Shown: in pieces, positions 7,411-14,366 of the stretch
Position numbering within the stretch: the first letter of the stretch is position 1
Layout of the letters: the number at the start of each line of letters is the position of its first letter
NCBI GenBank assembly: GCA_035380045.1
Contig: DAOSWM010000034.1
Location: 1-33,502 of the forward strand
Origin: DAOSWM01 sp035380045
GTDB lineage: Bacteria; Bacteroidota; Bacteroidia; Bacteroidales; Tenuifilaceae
DNA: 33,502 nt
Reading direction: 5' to 3'
Notes under the pieces: model-generated
What the model was told of the DNA's origin: nothing
Databases searched by the model: none
Seen by the model: the letters and a program-made list of their open reading frames with translations, nothing else
Position numbers and translations under genes: made by a program

Positions 7411-8556
7411 ATGAACACCAAGTACAACCAACTTTTTGAGCAAGCTCTGGAGCTAAAAACCTCTACTCAAACACAAAACCTACAATCGGACGAAAACAAC
7501 ACCCTTACACCCCTTGAGAACATTCGAACATACTTCGATTCAACAATAAAACCACAGTTCGAGAAGTTGGAATCTGTGCGCAAGCGCATTTCTCGCAGAA
7601 AGAAACTCGTATCGTTTGGTGTATTAGTGGTTCTTGGAACCATTATCCTTACAGTTTTAGTTTTAGGATTTCTCTCGGGCGATATTGAGGCTTGGCTCGA
7701 TGAGAATATTTTTATAGTGATTGGTATAACGCTTCCAACACTAATGATTTTTGGGGTAACAACCATTTTTGCCAGTCGAAGTATTCGCGAACCCTTTGAT
7801 AAGTTCCGCGAGGTGTACAAAGAAATTGTTGTTCAACCCGTTTTCAAAATGCTAAACACCAGCTGGAATTACAACCCCAAGGGCACAATAAGTATGGATG
7901 CTGTTAACAACAGCTACATTTTTGGTCCTATTGTCGATATTTCATGCGACGACTACATTTCGGGTAAGATTGGCAAAACCGATTTCGAGTGCTGCGATTT
8001 AGTTACCTACGGAAAAGCATACAATGAGCATAATGAGGAGATTAAGCGCGAGAGCTTCCGAGGCTTCTTCCTACACGCCGATTTCAACAAGAAACTTAAC
8101 GGCACCGTTTTGGTTAAACCCGCCCAGAAAGTGCTCCTCGATTTAGGGAGCCCCCGCGTAAAAATGGAGAACCCAGAGTTTGATAAGAAGTTTGAGGTTT
8201 TCACAAATATGCACAATGTTTTAAATGCCGTAGGTGGTGGTTCAATTTCCGATATTATGCAAGCCGCCCGCGGTATGAGTTCCAACGAGAACCACATTGA
8301 AGCACGTTACGTGCTAACCCCCAGAATGATGGAAGCAATTCTAAATATTGAGAAAGCCATTGGCTACCGGCCAGTTATCTCATTCACTGAGAATAGGGTA
8401 AACTTTGGTTTCCTTACCGGTAAGGAACTGTTTGAGGCCAACATTAATAAGCCCATTAGCTTTAAGGACATTGAAGAGATTTACAGTCTATTTACTCTAG
8501 TAGAGGTAATTATAAATGAAATGGACTTGAATACAAGAATTTGGACAAAAGAATAA
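7411..8556 (+). CDS. DUF3137-family membrane protein (copy 2)
   Basis: 381-aa paralogue of the protein at 5669-6646. A longer polar N-terminus (residues 1-68, rich in Gln/Thr/Asn) precedes two membrane segments at about 70-91 and 99-118. The soluble DUF3137-like domain follows, with GKIGKTDFECCDL, GFFLHADFNKKLNGTVLV, ENPEFDKKFEVF and EARYVLTPRMMEA, and the protein ends in the identical NTRIWTKE. A segment around residues 270-290 (GGGSISDIMQAARGMSSNEN) is absent from copy 1. Function is unknown. It is embedded in the 6921-9073 unit rather than beside lemA, so the two copies may be expressed under different conditions. Confidence 0.85.
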   Translation: MNTKYNQLFEQALELKTSTQTQNLQSDENNTLTPLENIRTYFDSTIKPQFEKLESVRKRISRRKKLVSFGVLVVLGTIILTVLVLGFLSGDIEAWLDENIFIVIGITLPTLMIFGVTTIFASRSIREPFDKFREVYKEIVVQPVFKMLNTSWNYNPKGTISMDAVNNSYIFGPIVDISCDDYISGKIGKTDFECCDLVTYGKAYNEHNEEIKRESFRGFFLHADFNKKLNGTVLVKPAQKVLLDLGSPRVKMENPEFDKKFEVFTNMHNVLNAVGGGSISDIMQAARGMSSNENHIEARYVLTPRMMEAILNIEKAIGYRPVISFTENRVNFGFLTGKELFEANINKPISFKDIEEIYSLFTLVEVIINEMDLNTRIWTKE

Positions 8557-8596
8557 ATGAATAGAAACTAAATTTTTCAACTAACAAACTACAACT

Positions 8597-9073
8597 ATGA
8601 GAAAACTAATGATTATTGCATCCGCACTTATTATGCTTGCATCATGCGGAAACGCCCCAAAAGAGATTAAAATTCACGAACTTGAGGACAGAGACGGAAT
8701 TGCTTACGTAGCAAAAGCCGATAAACCATTTACAGGTTCTGCATACGCCTACTTCCCCGATGGTAAAACAGTATTTGCAAAATCCGATTTTGTTGATGGA
8801 AAGCAACACGGAGAGTACATCGAGTATTATCAGAACGGAACAGTAAACTACAAGTACTGCTTTAAAAACGGGGTTGAAGATGGCGAGTGGATATGGAACA
8901 ACGAAGAAGGTCAACTTCTAAAGAAAGAGAACTACAAAGATGGCCAGCTGAACGGCGAATGGATTACCTATTATGATAACGGTCAAATCCGAGTAAAAGG
9001 CCAGTTCGAAAACGGACAAGAGGTTGGCGAATGGTTTGCTTACGATGAGCAGGGAAACCCAACTGAACGATAA
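8597..9073 (+). CDS. MORN-repeat lipoprotein (YwqK-like)
   Basis: 158-aa predicted lipoprotein with lipobox LASC, lipidated at Cys17. The body consists of MORN-variant repeats of the kind often labelled 'YwqK-family antitoxin'. Examples are DGKQHGEYIEYYQNG, NGVEDGEWIWNNEEG, DGQLNGEWITYYDNG and NGQEVGEWFAYDEQG. The antitoxin name is historical; there is no toxin partner here, and a surface or periplasmic scaffolding role is as likely. It is the last gene of the putative site B unit and is followed within 40 bp by a hairpin with a T run (9109-9137). Confidence 0.85.
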   Translation: MRKLMIIASALIMLASCGNAPKEIKIHELEDRDGIAYVAKADKPFTGSAYAYFPDGKTVFAKSDFVDGKQHGEYIEYYQNGTVNYKYCFKNGVEDGEWIWNNEEGQLLKKENYKDGQLNGEWITYYDNGQIRVKGQFENGQEVGEWFAYDEQGNPTER

Positions 9074-9077
9074 GACA

Positions 9078-9113
9078 TACGATTTCAAACGCATTTCTTA
9101 CACTTTCAAAACT
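9078..9113 (+). promoter_or_regulatory. Putative LytTR operator, site C (21-bp direct repeats)
   Basis: Two repeats, TACGATTTCAAACGC and TACACTTTCAAAACT, have cores at 9083-9089 and 9104-9110, exactly 21 bp apart. The site lies just before the 55-bp sequence duplicated around the N gap. If that gap is artefactual, the site is about 95 bp upstream of the FISUMP lipoprotein ATG, comparable to sites A (72 bp) and B (61 bp). It overlaps the start of the terminator hairpin of the upstream gene. A TTGCTTTA at 9141 sits 30 bp after the second repeat, a weak -7 candidate. Confidence 0.5.
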
Positions 9114-9137
9114 CACTCGTATCGGGTGAGTTTTTTT
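9109..9137 (+). terminator. Terminator after the MORN lipoprotein
   Basis: AAACTCACTCG (9109-9119) pairs with CGGGTGAGTTT (9123-9133), an 11-bp stem with one G-T pair and a 3-nt loop, followed by TTTT. The right arm begins at the first base of the 55-bp duplicated segment. Confidence 0.7.
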
Positions 9138-9177
9138 GTGTTGCTTTACTTCATAAACAATTTGTACATAAATGTAA
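9123..9177 (+). repeat. 55-bp sequence duplicated on both sides of the N gap (left copy)
   Basis: Identical base for base to 9278-9332. An exact 55-bp match at both contig ends is the signature of a k=55 assembly-graph overlap, so the two copies probably represent one genomic sequence. Confidence 0.85.
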
Positions 9178-9277
9178 NNNNNNNNNNNNNNNNNNNNNNN
9201 NNNNNNNNNNNNNNNNNNNNNNNNNNNNNNNNNNNNNNNNNNNNNNNNNNNNNNNNNNNNNNNNNNNNNNNNNNNNN
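9178..9277. other. Scaffold gap of 100 N
   Basis: Exactly 100 undetermined bases, the conventional placeholder length. No gene can be called across it; an open frame running through it from 9024 is an artefact. Confidence 0.98.
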
Positions 9278-9332
9278 CGGGTGAGTTTTTTTGTGTTGCT
9301 TTACTTCATAAACAATTTGTACATAAATGTAA
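9278..9332 (+). repeat. 55-bp sequence duplicated on both sides of the N gap (right copy)
   Basis: Exact copy of 9123-9177, running directly into the leader of the FISUMP gene. Confidence 0.85.
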
Positions 9333-9359
9333 TGATGTAAACCTTTTAAAATTAACAAA

Positions 9360-10019
9360 ATGAAAACAGTAAAAAATCTGGTTCTGCTTTTTATAGTTGC
9401 ACTTTCTGTTCATAGTTGTAAGGTGTCGGATTTAACCAGCAGCAAACTTGTTAACAAAACTGCCAACAAAGTTGCAACCAAAGCAATTTATGGTAACTAC
9501 AGCTGGGCAAGCGATAATTTGAATGTAACCACTTTCCGCAATGGCGACCCTATAACCGAAGCCAAAACCGACGAGGAGTGGGTGCAGGCAGCACAAGAGG
9601 GAAAACCTGCGTGGTGCTACCTAAACAACGACCCTGCCAACGGCAAAAAGTACGGTAAACTTTACAACTGGTACGCAGTAAGCGACCCTCGTGGCTTGGC
9701 ACCAGAAGGTTATCGAATTCCTACCAACAGCGATTTTGAGAAGTTGATTGAGAGCACCGGAGTTTCGGCTGCAAACCATCGGAAAAAGGAGTTGGTTAAA
9801 GGAGGGAAAACTGGTTTTAACTCAAAGTTAGGTGGCTACAGAGGTGAAGACGGCTACTTCCATAAAGATGGAAAAGAAACACGTTACTGGGCATCAAATA
9901 AGAATAAAACAAACCCTACCCGAGCTCACGCCTTATACATTGGAGGGAAATATGATATGAGCGATGCTGGCGACTTCCGTTTGGCCAGTGGGTTTTACGT
10001 ACGCTGTATAAAGGAATAA
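9360..10019 (+). CDS. FISUMP-domain lipoprotein
   Basis: 219-aa predicted lipoprotein, with lipobox LSVHSC and Cys20 as the lipidation site. The body is a Fibrobacter succinogenes major paralogous (FISUMP, TIGR02145-type) domain, a C-type-lectin-like fold. Diagnostic stretches are NLNVTTFRNGDPI, DEEWVQA, PAWCYLNND, GKLYNWYAV, DPRGLAPEGYRIPT, GGYRGEDGYF, RYWAS and the terminal SGFYVRCIKE. Such domains are abundant on Bacteroidota and Fibrobacter surfaces and are thought to bind ligands; the exact ligand is unknown. The promoter region is cut by the scaffold gap. Collapsing the gap would place putative LytTR site C upstream. A 7-bp hairpin (10101-10120) and a terminator-like hairpin (10196-10228) follow. 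Confidence 0.9.
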   Translation: MKTVKNLVLLFIVALSVHSCKVSDLTSSKLVNKTANKVATKAIYGNYSWASDNLNVTTFRNGDPITEAKTDEEWVQAAQEGKPAWCYLNNDPANGKKYGKLYNWYAVSDPRGLAPEGYRIPTNSDFEKLIESTGVSAANHRKKELVKGGKTGFNSKLGGYRGEDGYFHKDGKETRYWASNKNKTNPTRAHALYIGGKYDMSDAGDFRLASGFYVRCIKE

Positions 10020-10255
10020 TTGTTATAAAAAAAAATATATACACGAAAACTACCATATTTAACTTGAATCTTTGTTTACATGCAATTATTAAGCATTTTA
10101 GGATTGTCCTATTACAATCCATCATTAGTGAAACTAAATACTAGCAATATTTTAACAAGTTTTAGGATTAAATGAAAATGAGTTGATTTGGGATGAAAAG
10201 GGCTGTCCAAAATGGCAGCCTCTTTTTTTATAATGCAATTGGTTTATTTTAGTAG
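10020..10255. other. Non-coding AT-rich interval with hairpins
   Basis: No gene seen. It contains GGATTGT-N6-ACAATCC (10101-10120), a duplicated TTTTAGGATT (10096 and 10160), and the terminator-like hairpin at 10196-10228. Confidence 0.5.
10196..10228 (+). terminator. Terminator-like hairpin downstream of the FISUMP gene
   Basis: GGCTGTC (10201-10207) pairs with GGCAGCC (10214-10220) with one G-T pair. Flanking AAAAG and TCTTTTTTT extend the stem into a T run. It lies 180 bp past the FISUMP stop, immediately before the T9SS cargo remnant. Confidence 0.65.
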
Positions 10256-10774
10256 ATAGCGAACTTCGAAGAAATTCCTCCTAAAACCTTCACGGTTACT
10301 TTCACCGTAACTGATGACATGGAATCAACAGCCATCGAAGGAGTTTCAATCACAATCAACGAGCAAACGCTAACAACCAACGAAAGCGGTGTTGCAACCA
10401 TCGAACTGGAGAATGGTGTTTACACCTACTCGGTTTCAGCATCAAACTACGTTACCTACGATGGTTCTGTTACGGTGGATGATGCAGATGTTAGCGAGGA
10501 TGTTAGCTTAGTTCACGTTGGACTTGATGAAAATTCGCTAACAAATATCTCTGTGTTCCCCAATCCATTCTCTAACGAGATTAATATTGCAAATGCAGTA
10601 AATGCTAACAGAGTTATTGTTTGTAATATTATTGGAGAAGTTGTGATGAATGTTGAACTTAATCAATCTGCAAATATTAGGCTGGAAACCAGCCAGCTGA
10701 ATTCCGGAATATATATGGTTACTATTCTGGCTTACGATGGCAGCCGAATTGTTAAGAAGATGATTAGAAGGTAA
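10256..10774 (+). pseudogene. 3' remnant of a T9SS-secreted protein (Ig-like/carboxypeptidase-regulatory-like repeat + sorting domain)
   Basis: The frame is open from 10256, just after a TAG, but the first ATG (10319) falls inside a domain. The upstream codons read KTFTVTFTVTDD, continuing naturally into IEGVSITINEQTLTTNESG, a typical carboxypeptidase-regulatory/Ig-like repeat of large Bacteroidota cargo proteins. Residues from about NISVFPNPFSNEINI to the end IVKKMIRR form a type A T9SS C-terminal sorting domain. No signal peptide or N-terminal cargo exists, and the sequence before 10256 is a terminator and non-coding DNA. I therefore read it as the surviving tail of a once large gene, deleted at its 5' end. 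A small functional protein starting at 10319 is less likely because it lacks an export signal. It ends before a bidirectional terminator. Confidence 0.8.
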
Positions 10775-10803
10775 GCTTAATAAGCTTTCAAAATTAAGGC
10801 ATA

Positions 10804-10846
10804 AAAAAGCATGGTTGTTTCGACAAGCTCAACAACCATGCTTTTT
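10804..10846. terminator. Bidirectional terminator between the cargo remnant and the comA-like gene
   Basis: A 16-bp perfect stem (AAAAAGCATGGTTGTT at 10804-10819, complement at 10831-10846) encloses an 11-nt loop. A and T runs on both sides allow it to act on both strands. The loop and inner arm read TTTCGACAAGCTCAACAACC, a motif common in Bacteroidota intergenic DNA. Confidence 0.9.
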
Positions 10847-10862
10847 ATATTTAACAATAAAA

Positions 10863-11630
10863 TTATTCCTTTGGTAAAAACTGGAAGAAAGTATCGCCAC
10901 GCAAGCCAAGCCGTAATGCTTCAAGCGAAATAACTTCGGTTGGCGCAATGTTTCCAAGGTTTACGTTTGCGCCCAGCAATTTAATGAACCATGCCTGCTG
11001 ACTTTTTATGGGAGCCTCCCAAATAACGTTCTCAATTTTTACGTTGTGGGTTATGCCGTCAATCAACTCGGTATTGGCTGAGTGGTCGCTCTTGTAAATT
11101 CCAATAGTTCCGCTCTCGCGGGCCTCTGCAATCACTTTCCACGATCCGGCTTCAAGTTCCGTTTTCATCATGGCAATCCACCTCTCGTTTGGAATTTCAA
11201 CATCTGCCAACTTCGAGCCTACCTCGGAAATTACGGTTAGCTGATTTGATAACTCCTGTATGTAATTACATTTTTCAGCATGATCAATGGACAATGTTCC
11301 ATCCGATATTTCTGCTAAATCGAGCTTGTACTCATCGAGCAGTTTCCTAAACTGGTCAAACATTCCTCGAGCGAGGAAAGCCTCAAACAGCGTTCCTCCA
11401 AAATACGGACGAATTTTTGCCTGCTGGTAAATGGCAATCTTCTCCTTCAGCGGTTTTGTTATTGCCGAAGTTCCGAACCCAAACTTCACAAAATCAATAT
11501 ATTCGCCGGCAATGCTAACCATATCCTCGGCCTCACGGACACTTAAACCTTTGTCCATAACCATGGTTAACCCGTGGTTACGTGGCTTACTTTCCCTTTC
11601 GGGAATAAAAGGTAAATTAAAGTATGACAT
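10863..11630 (-). CDS. comA: Phosphosulfolactate synthase (ComA-like)
   Basis: Member of the ComA/PSL synthase family, a TIM-barrel enzyme that adds sulfite to phosphoenolpyruvate to give (2R)-phospho-3-sulfolactate, in methanogens the first step of one coenzyme M route. Recognisable segments are RNHGLTMVMDKGLSV near the N-terminus, DFVKFGFGTSAI, RPYFGGTLFEAF, LAEISDGTL, VISEVGSK, VIAEARESGTIGIY, VIWEAPIKSQQAWFI and NLGNI. The family length of about 255 aa fits a start at 11630 (MSYFNLPF) better than the upstream in-frame ATG at 11654. No downstream ComB/ComC genes are visible, so the product's fate in this organism is unknown; a sulfolactate-type metabolite is possible. It lies 108 bp downstream of a TPR gene on the same strand and may be cotranscribed with it. 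Confidence 0.88.
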   Translation of the reverse strand: MSYFNLPFIPERESKPRNHGLTMVMDKGLSVREAEDMVSIAGEYIDFVKFGFGTSAITKPLKEKIAIYQQAKIRPYFGGTLFEAFLARGMFDQFRKLLDEYKLDLAEISDGTLSIDHAEKCNYIQELSNQLTVISEVGSKLADVEIPNERWIAMMKTELEAGSWKVIAEARESGTIGIYKSDHSANTELIDGITHNVKIENVIWEAPIKSQQAWFIKLLGANVNLGNIAPTEVISLEALRLGLRGDTFFQFLPKE

Positions 11631-11738
11631 AAAGGATTTCTTTAAAGTTTTCAATTACTATTTACACACCAAAAGTAACACATTTGGTGTTACCCAAGAA
11701 ATTGGAGTAAGAATGCTTTGGAAATTTCTATAATCTAT

Positions 11739-13139
11739 CTATAAAGTACTAACTTTTTGCAAGAAATCGATGTCCTTTTCGGCAGTCACTATCGACAAAA
11801 AATCAGTTACCGATAATGGATCAATCATTTTCGCCATACGGAGGGTATCGAGAGCTTCTGTCGGTTTGTTCGATTTGTAAAGAGCCGCTGCGCGAATAAC
11901 TTTAAGCATGGGAATATCGGGAAATTTAAGGGCAATCCGGTTGTAAAAAAGTTCCACATCATCCAGGCGATTCTGATACAGCAGAATTTCTGCAATACCA
12001 AGGTAAGCATCAGGCTCTTCAGGATTAAGAGAGATTGCCTGATGATAGGCATCAATGGCTTCATCGGCATTGTTCAACTCGTACTTCACTTTAGCGAAAC
12101 CAAGCCAAAAATCGTAATTATCAGGATCAAGGGCTCTCGCCTTGTTAATTAAATCGAGCGCCATGTTGTACTGTTTGGTTTCGAGCATGACCACTCCAAT
12201 ACCGTAGTATGCTTCAGCGGTAGCAGGATTTAAACTTATACTTTTACGATAGGCTTTCAGAGCGTTATCGTAATCCTTCATTTTTTCGTAGCACTCCCCA
12301 ATTGAGCAGTAAATCTTGGGATTTTCGGGCTCTAGTTTTGTTAGCTCTTTGAAACAGCTAACCGCAGCAATATAACTTTCGTTGTTTGCTAGTGTATTTG
12401 CTTTGTTAAAGTATGCAGAACTATTGTTAGGATCAACTGCTATGGCAAAATCGAATGCCTCGATGGCTTTTTCAAGATTGTCCTTGTATGTGTATAGTAT
12501 CCCCAAATTATACCAAACATTCGAAGAAAACGGGTTAATATCGAGATACTTGTTATAAAAAAGCTCTGCATTATCTAAATCGTCAATCTGCTCGTATCCG
12601 TAGGCTAAATCAAAAATTATATTTAACGATTCGGGACTCATCTCGAAAGCCATACCCAGGTACCTTAATGCTTCGTGGTAATTTTCGCTGTACTGGTACA
12701 AACCGGCAATGCGATAGTATAAGCCAGACTTATCTGTCGGGGTTAAATCAATTGCTTTGCTAAAGTATTTTTTTGCTGCATCAGCATTCATCATCTCAAG
12801 CGAAGTTTGACCTAGCAAAAGGTAAATTTCACCATTTGAGGAATCAAACTTTACAAGTTGCTTCAATAAATCGAGTGCCTCCGAGAACTTTTTCCCCATA
12901 ATAAGAACTTCGGCTTTGCGAACCTGTACTTCAACTGAATTTGGGTATATATTCAAGGCTGCACCAACTGCCTCTTGTGCCTTCTTGTAGTCGTCAGCGT
13001 TTATGTAATAATCAATTACACTTTCAAAATCTACAATATCTAAGAACAAACTTTTCCTGCTACGCAACGAATCCTCAAACTTACGGACTGCTTCCATAGC
13101 CTCCTCATCCCCATAAAAAAAATCGCTTTCTTCCCTCAT
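11739..13139 (-). CDS. Tetratricopeptide-repeat protein
   Basis: 466-aa protein made almost entirely of about twelve TPR units. Typical 34-residue repeats are seen, such as AEAYYGIGVVMLETKQYNMA, NVWYNLGILYTYKDNLEKA and PDAYLGIAEILLYQNRLDD. There is no signal peptide or membrane segment, so it is probably a cytoplasmic protein-interaction scaffold. The frame is open to an ATG at 13172, but the Cys-rich N-terminus it would add (MCYVCAVISFY) looks spurious. ATG 13139 (MREESDFF) is chosen. The partner is unknown. Gene order places it between the dehydrogenase-like gene and comA, all on the - strand. Confidence 0.88.
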   Translation of the reverse strand: MREESDFFYGDEEAMEAVRKFEDSLRSRKSLFLDIVDFESVIDYYINADDYKKAQEAVGAALNIYPNSVEVQVRKAEVLIMGKKFSEALDLLKQLVKFDSSNGEIYLLLGQTSLEMMNADAAKKYFSKAIDLTPTDKSGLYYRIAGLYQYSENYHEALRYLGMAFEMSPESLNIIFDLAYGYEQIDDLDNAELFYNKYLDINPFSSNVWYNLGILYTYKDNLEKAIEAFDFAIAVDPNNSSAYFNKANTLANNESYIAAVSCFKELTKLEPENPKIYCSIGECYEKMKDYDNALKAYRKSISLNPATAEAYYGIGVVMLETKQYNMALDLINKARALDPDNYDFWLGFAKVKYELNNADEAIDAYHQAISLNPEEPDAYLGIAEILLYQNRLDDVELFYNRIALKFPDIPMLKVIRAAALYKSNKPTEALDTLRMAKMIDPLSVTDFLSIVTAEKDIDFLQKVSTL

Positions 13140-13250
13140 ATAAAATGAAATTACAGCGCAAACATAACACAATTATTGCGTTTTTAGGTAAAACGGTATT
13201 GTGTTATTATTAACAACTGTGTTTAAATATCAACAAAAATTGGGAATTAC

Positions 13251-14249
13251 CTAAAAATCGCTATCTCTGTCCTTGAAGTACTTCATAAATTGAACCCTTT
13301 CAAAAGCAGCAGGGTTATACGATTTTTCCTGGCTCATTTTGCCCCTAAACTCGTCAATGGTTTTGTAGCCCATTTCCTGCATCCAATCCTCAAGAACGGA
13401 AAGCATGGATTTTACATAACCCAAACCATTACGGTAAAGAGCCGAACAAACCTGAACGGCCTTTGCTCCTGCTAAGAGTTGCTTAACCACCGCTTCGCCA
13501 GTATGAACGCCTGTTGAAGCCGCCAAATCTTTGCTAACCCTTCCCGACATCAATGCAATCCAACGCAACGAGAAGCCCAAATCGGACGAAGTGCTCAAAA
13601 CATGCGATGCATTATAATCGAAGGTATAAATGTCGAAATCGGGATTGTACGAACGGTTAAATAGCACAATGGCGCTTGCCCTGGTTTCGCTTAACTTTTT
13701 AATGAACCGAGCAAGCGAAGAATTGTAACTGCCAATTTTAATGGCAATTGGCAACTTTGTGTTTTCGGCCACGGAACTAATTATATCGAAGTAAAGCTTT
13801 TCATTCTCGGTTTCGGTTCGGTTCATATCCGAGGGTAGAGCAAAAATATTTAGCTCAACACCATCGGCGCCAGCCTCCTCAGCCTTACTGGCGAATGATG
13901 GCCACCCGTCGGCGGTAACGCAGTTTATGCTTGCAATAATTGGTACGTTCACCTGTTTTTTTGCATCGCTAATAAGCTTAAGGTAGCTCGAAACCGGGTC
14001 GGTCATCTCATCGAAATCAAAATACTCCATGGTTTCCGGGTAAATAAAACCCGTAGCATGCATTTTATTTAAGTTATCATGCGTATCGGCAATTATTTCT
14101 TCCTCAAATATCGATTTAACAACAATGGCTCCAACACCTGCCTCTTCGAGAGCAAGAATACTTTTGAGAGAACCGGTTAAACCTGAACTTGATGCAATTA
14201 TAGGATTCTTAAGGGTTAATCCCATGTAGTTGGTGGTTAGATTTGCCAT
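13251..14249 (-). CDS. Dihydroorotate-dehydrogenase-like FMN protein, catalytic Cys missing
   Basis: 332-aa TIM-barrel flavoprotein of the class 1 dihydroorotate dehydrogenase superfamily, the 'DHOD-like' group. Visible features are the N-terminal MGLTLKNPIIASSSGLTGS, the FMN-related AIVVKS, SINCVTADGW, GADGVELNIFALPSD, and a Lys in PIAIKIGS that matches the FMN/orotate Lys. In true class 1A enzymes the ELN is followed by LSCPN with the catalytic Cys; here the sequence is ELNIFALP, so that Cys is Ala. Orotate formation is therefore unlikely, and the substrate is unknown. The start at 14249 (MANLTTNYMG) is preferred over 14288 because it matches the family's N-terminus. It does not look like part of a pyrimidine operon. 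Confidence 0.85.
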   Translation of the reverse strand: MANLTTNYMGLTLKNPIIASSSGLTGSLKSILALEEAGVGAIVVKSIFEEEIIADTHDNLNKMHATGFIYPETMEYFDFDEMTDPVSSYLKLISDAKKQVNVPIIASINCVTADGWPSFASKAEEAGADGVELNIFALPSDMNRTETENEKLYFDIISSVAENTKLPIAIKIGSYNSSLARFIKKLSETRASAIVLFNRSYNPDFDIYTFDYNASHVLSTSSDLGFSLRWIALMSGRVSKDLAASTGVHTGEAVVKQLLAGAKAVQVCSALYRNGLGYVKSMLSVLEDWMQEMGYKTIDEFRGKMSQEKSYNPAAFERVQFMKYFKDRDSDF

Positions 14250-14366
14250 GGTTTTCAGCTTTAAATGAGTATGAGATTTTATTATCAACTAAATTAACTC
14301 AAAATTGAGGCGAGTTCAAGTAGTTAACAACAAAAATTGAAAAAAGTTGAATTCAGAAACCTTTTG

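Noticed and set aside
8597..9073. Toxin-antitoxin system suggested by the YwqK name
   Set aside because: The protein is a lipoprotein with MORN repeats and no toxin gene is adjacent.
9024..9284. Open frame running into the N gap
   Set aside because: It overlaps the MORN gene in another frame and consists largely of undetermined bases.
10101..10120. GGATTGT/ACAATCC hairpin as the FISUMP terminator
   Set aside because: No T run follows; the hairpin at 10196-10228 is a better candidate.
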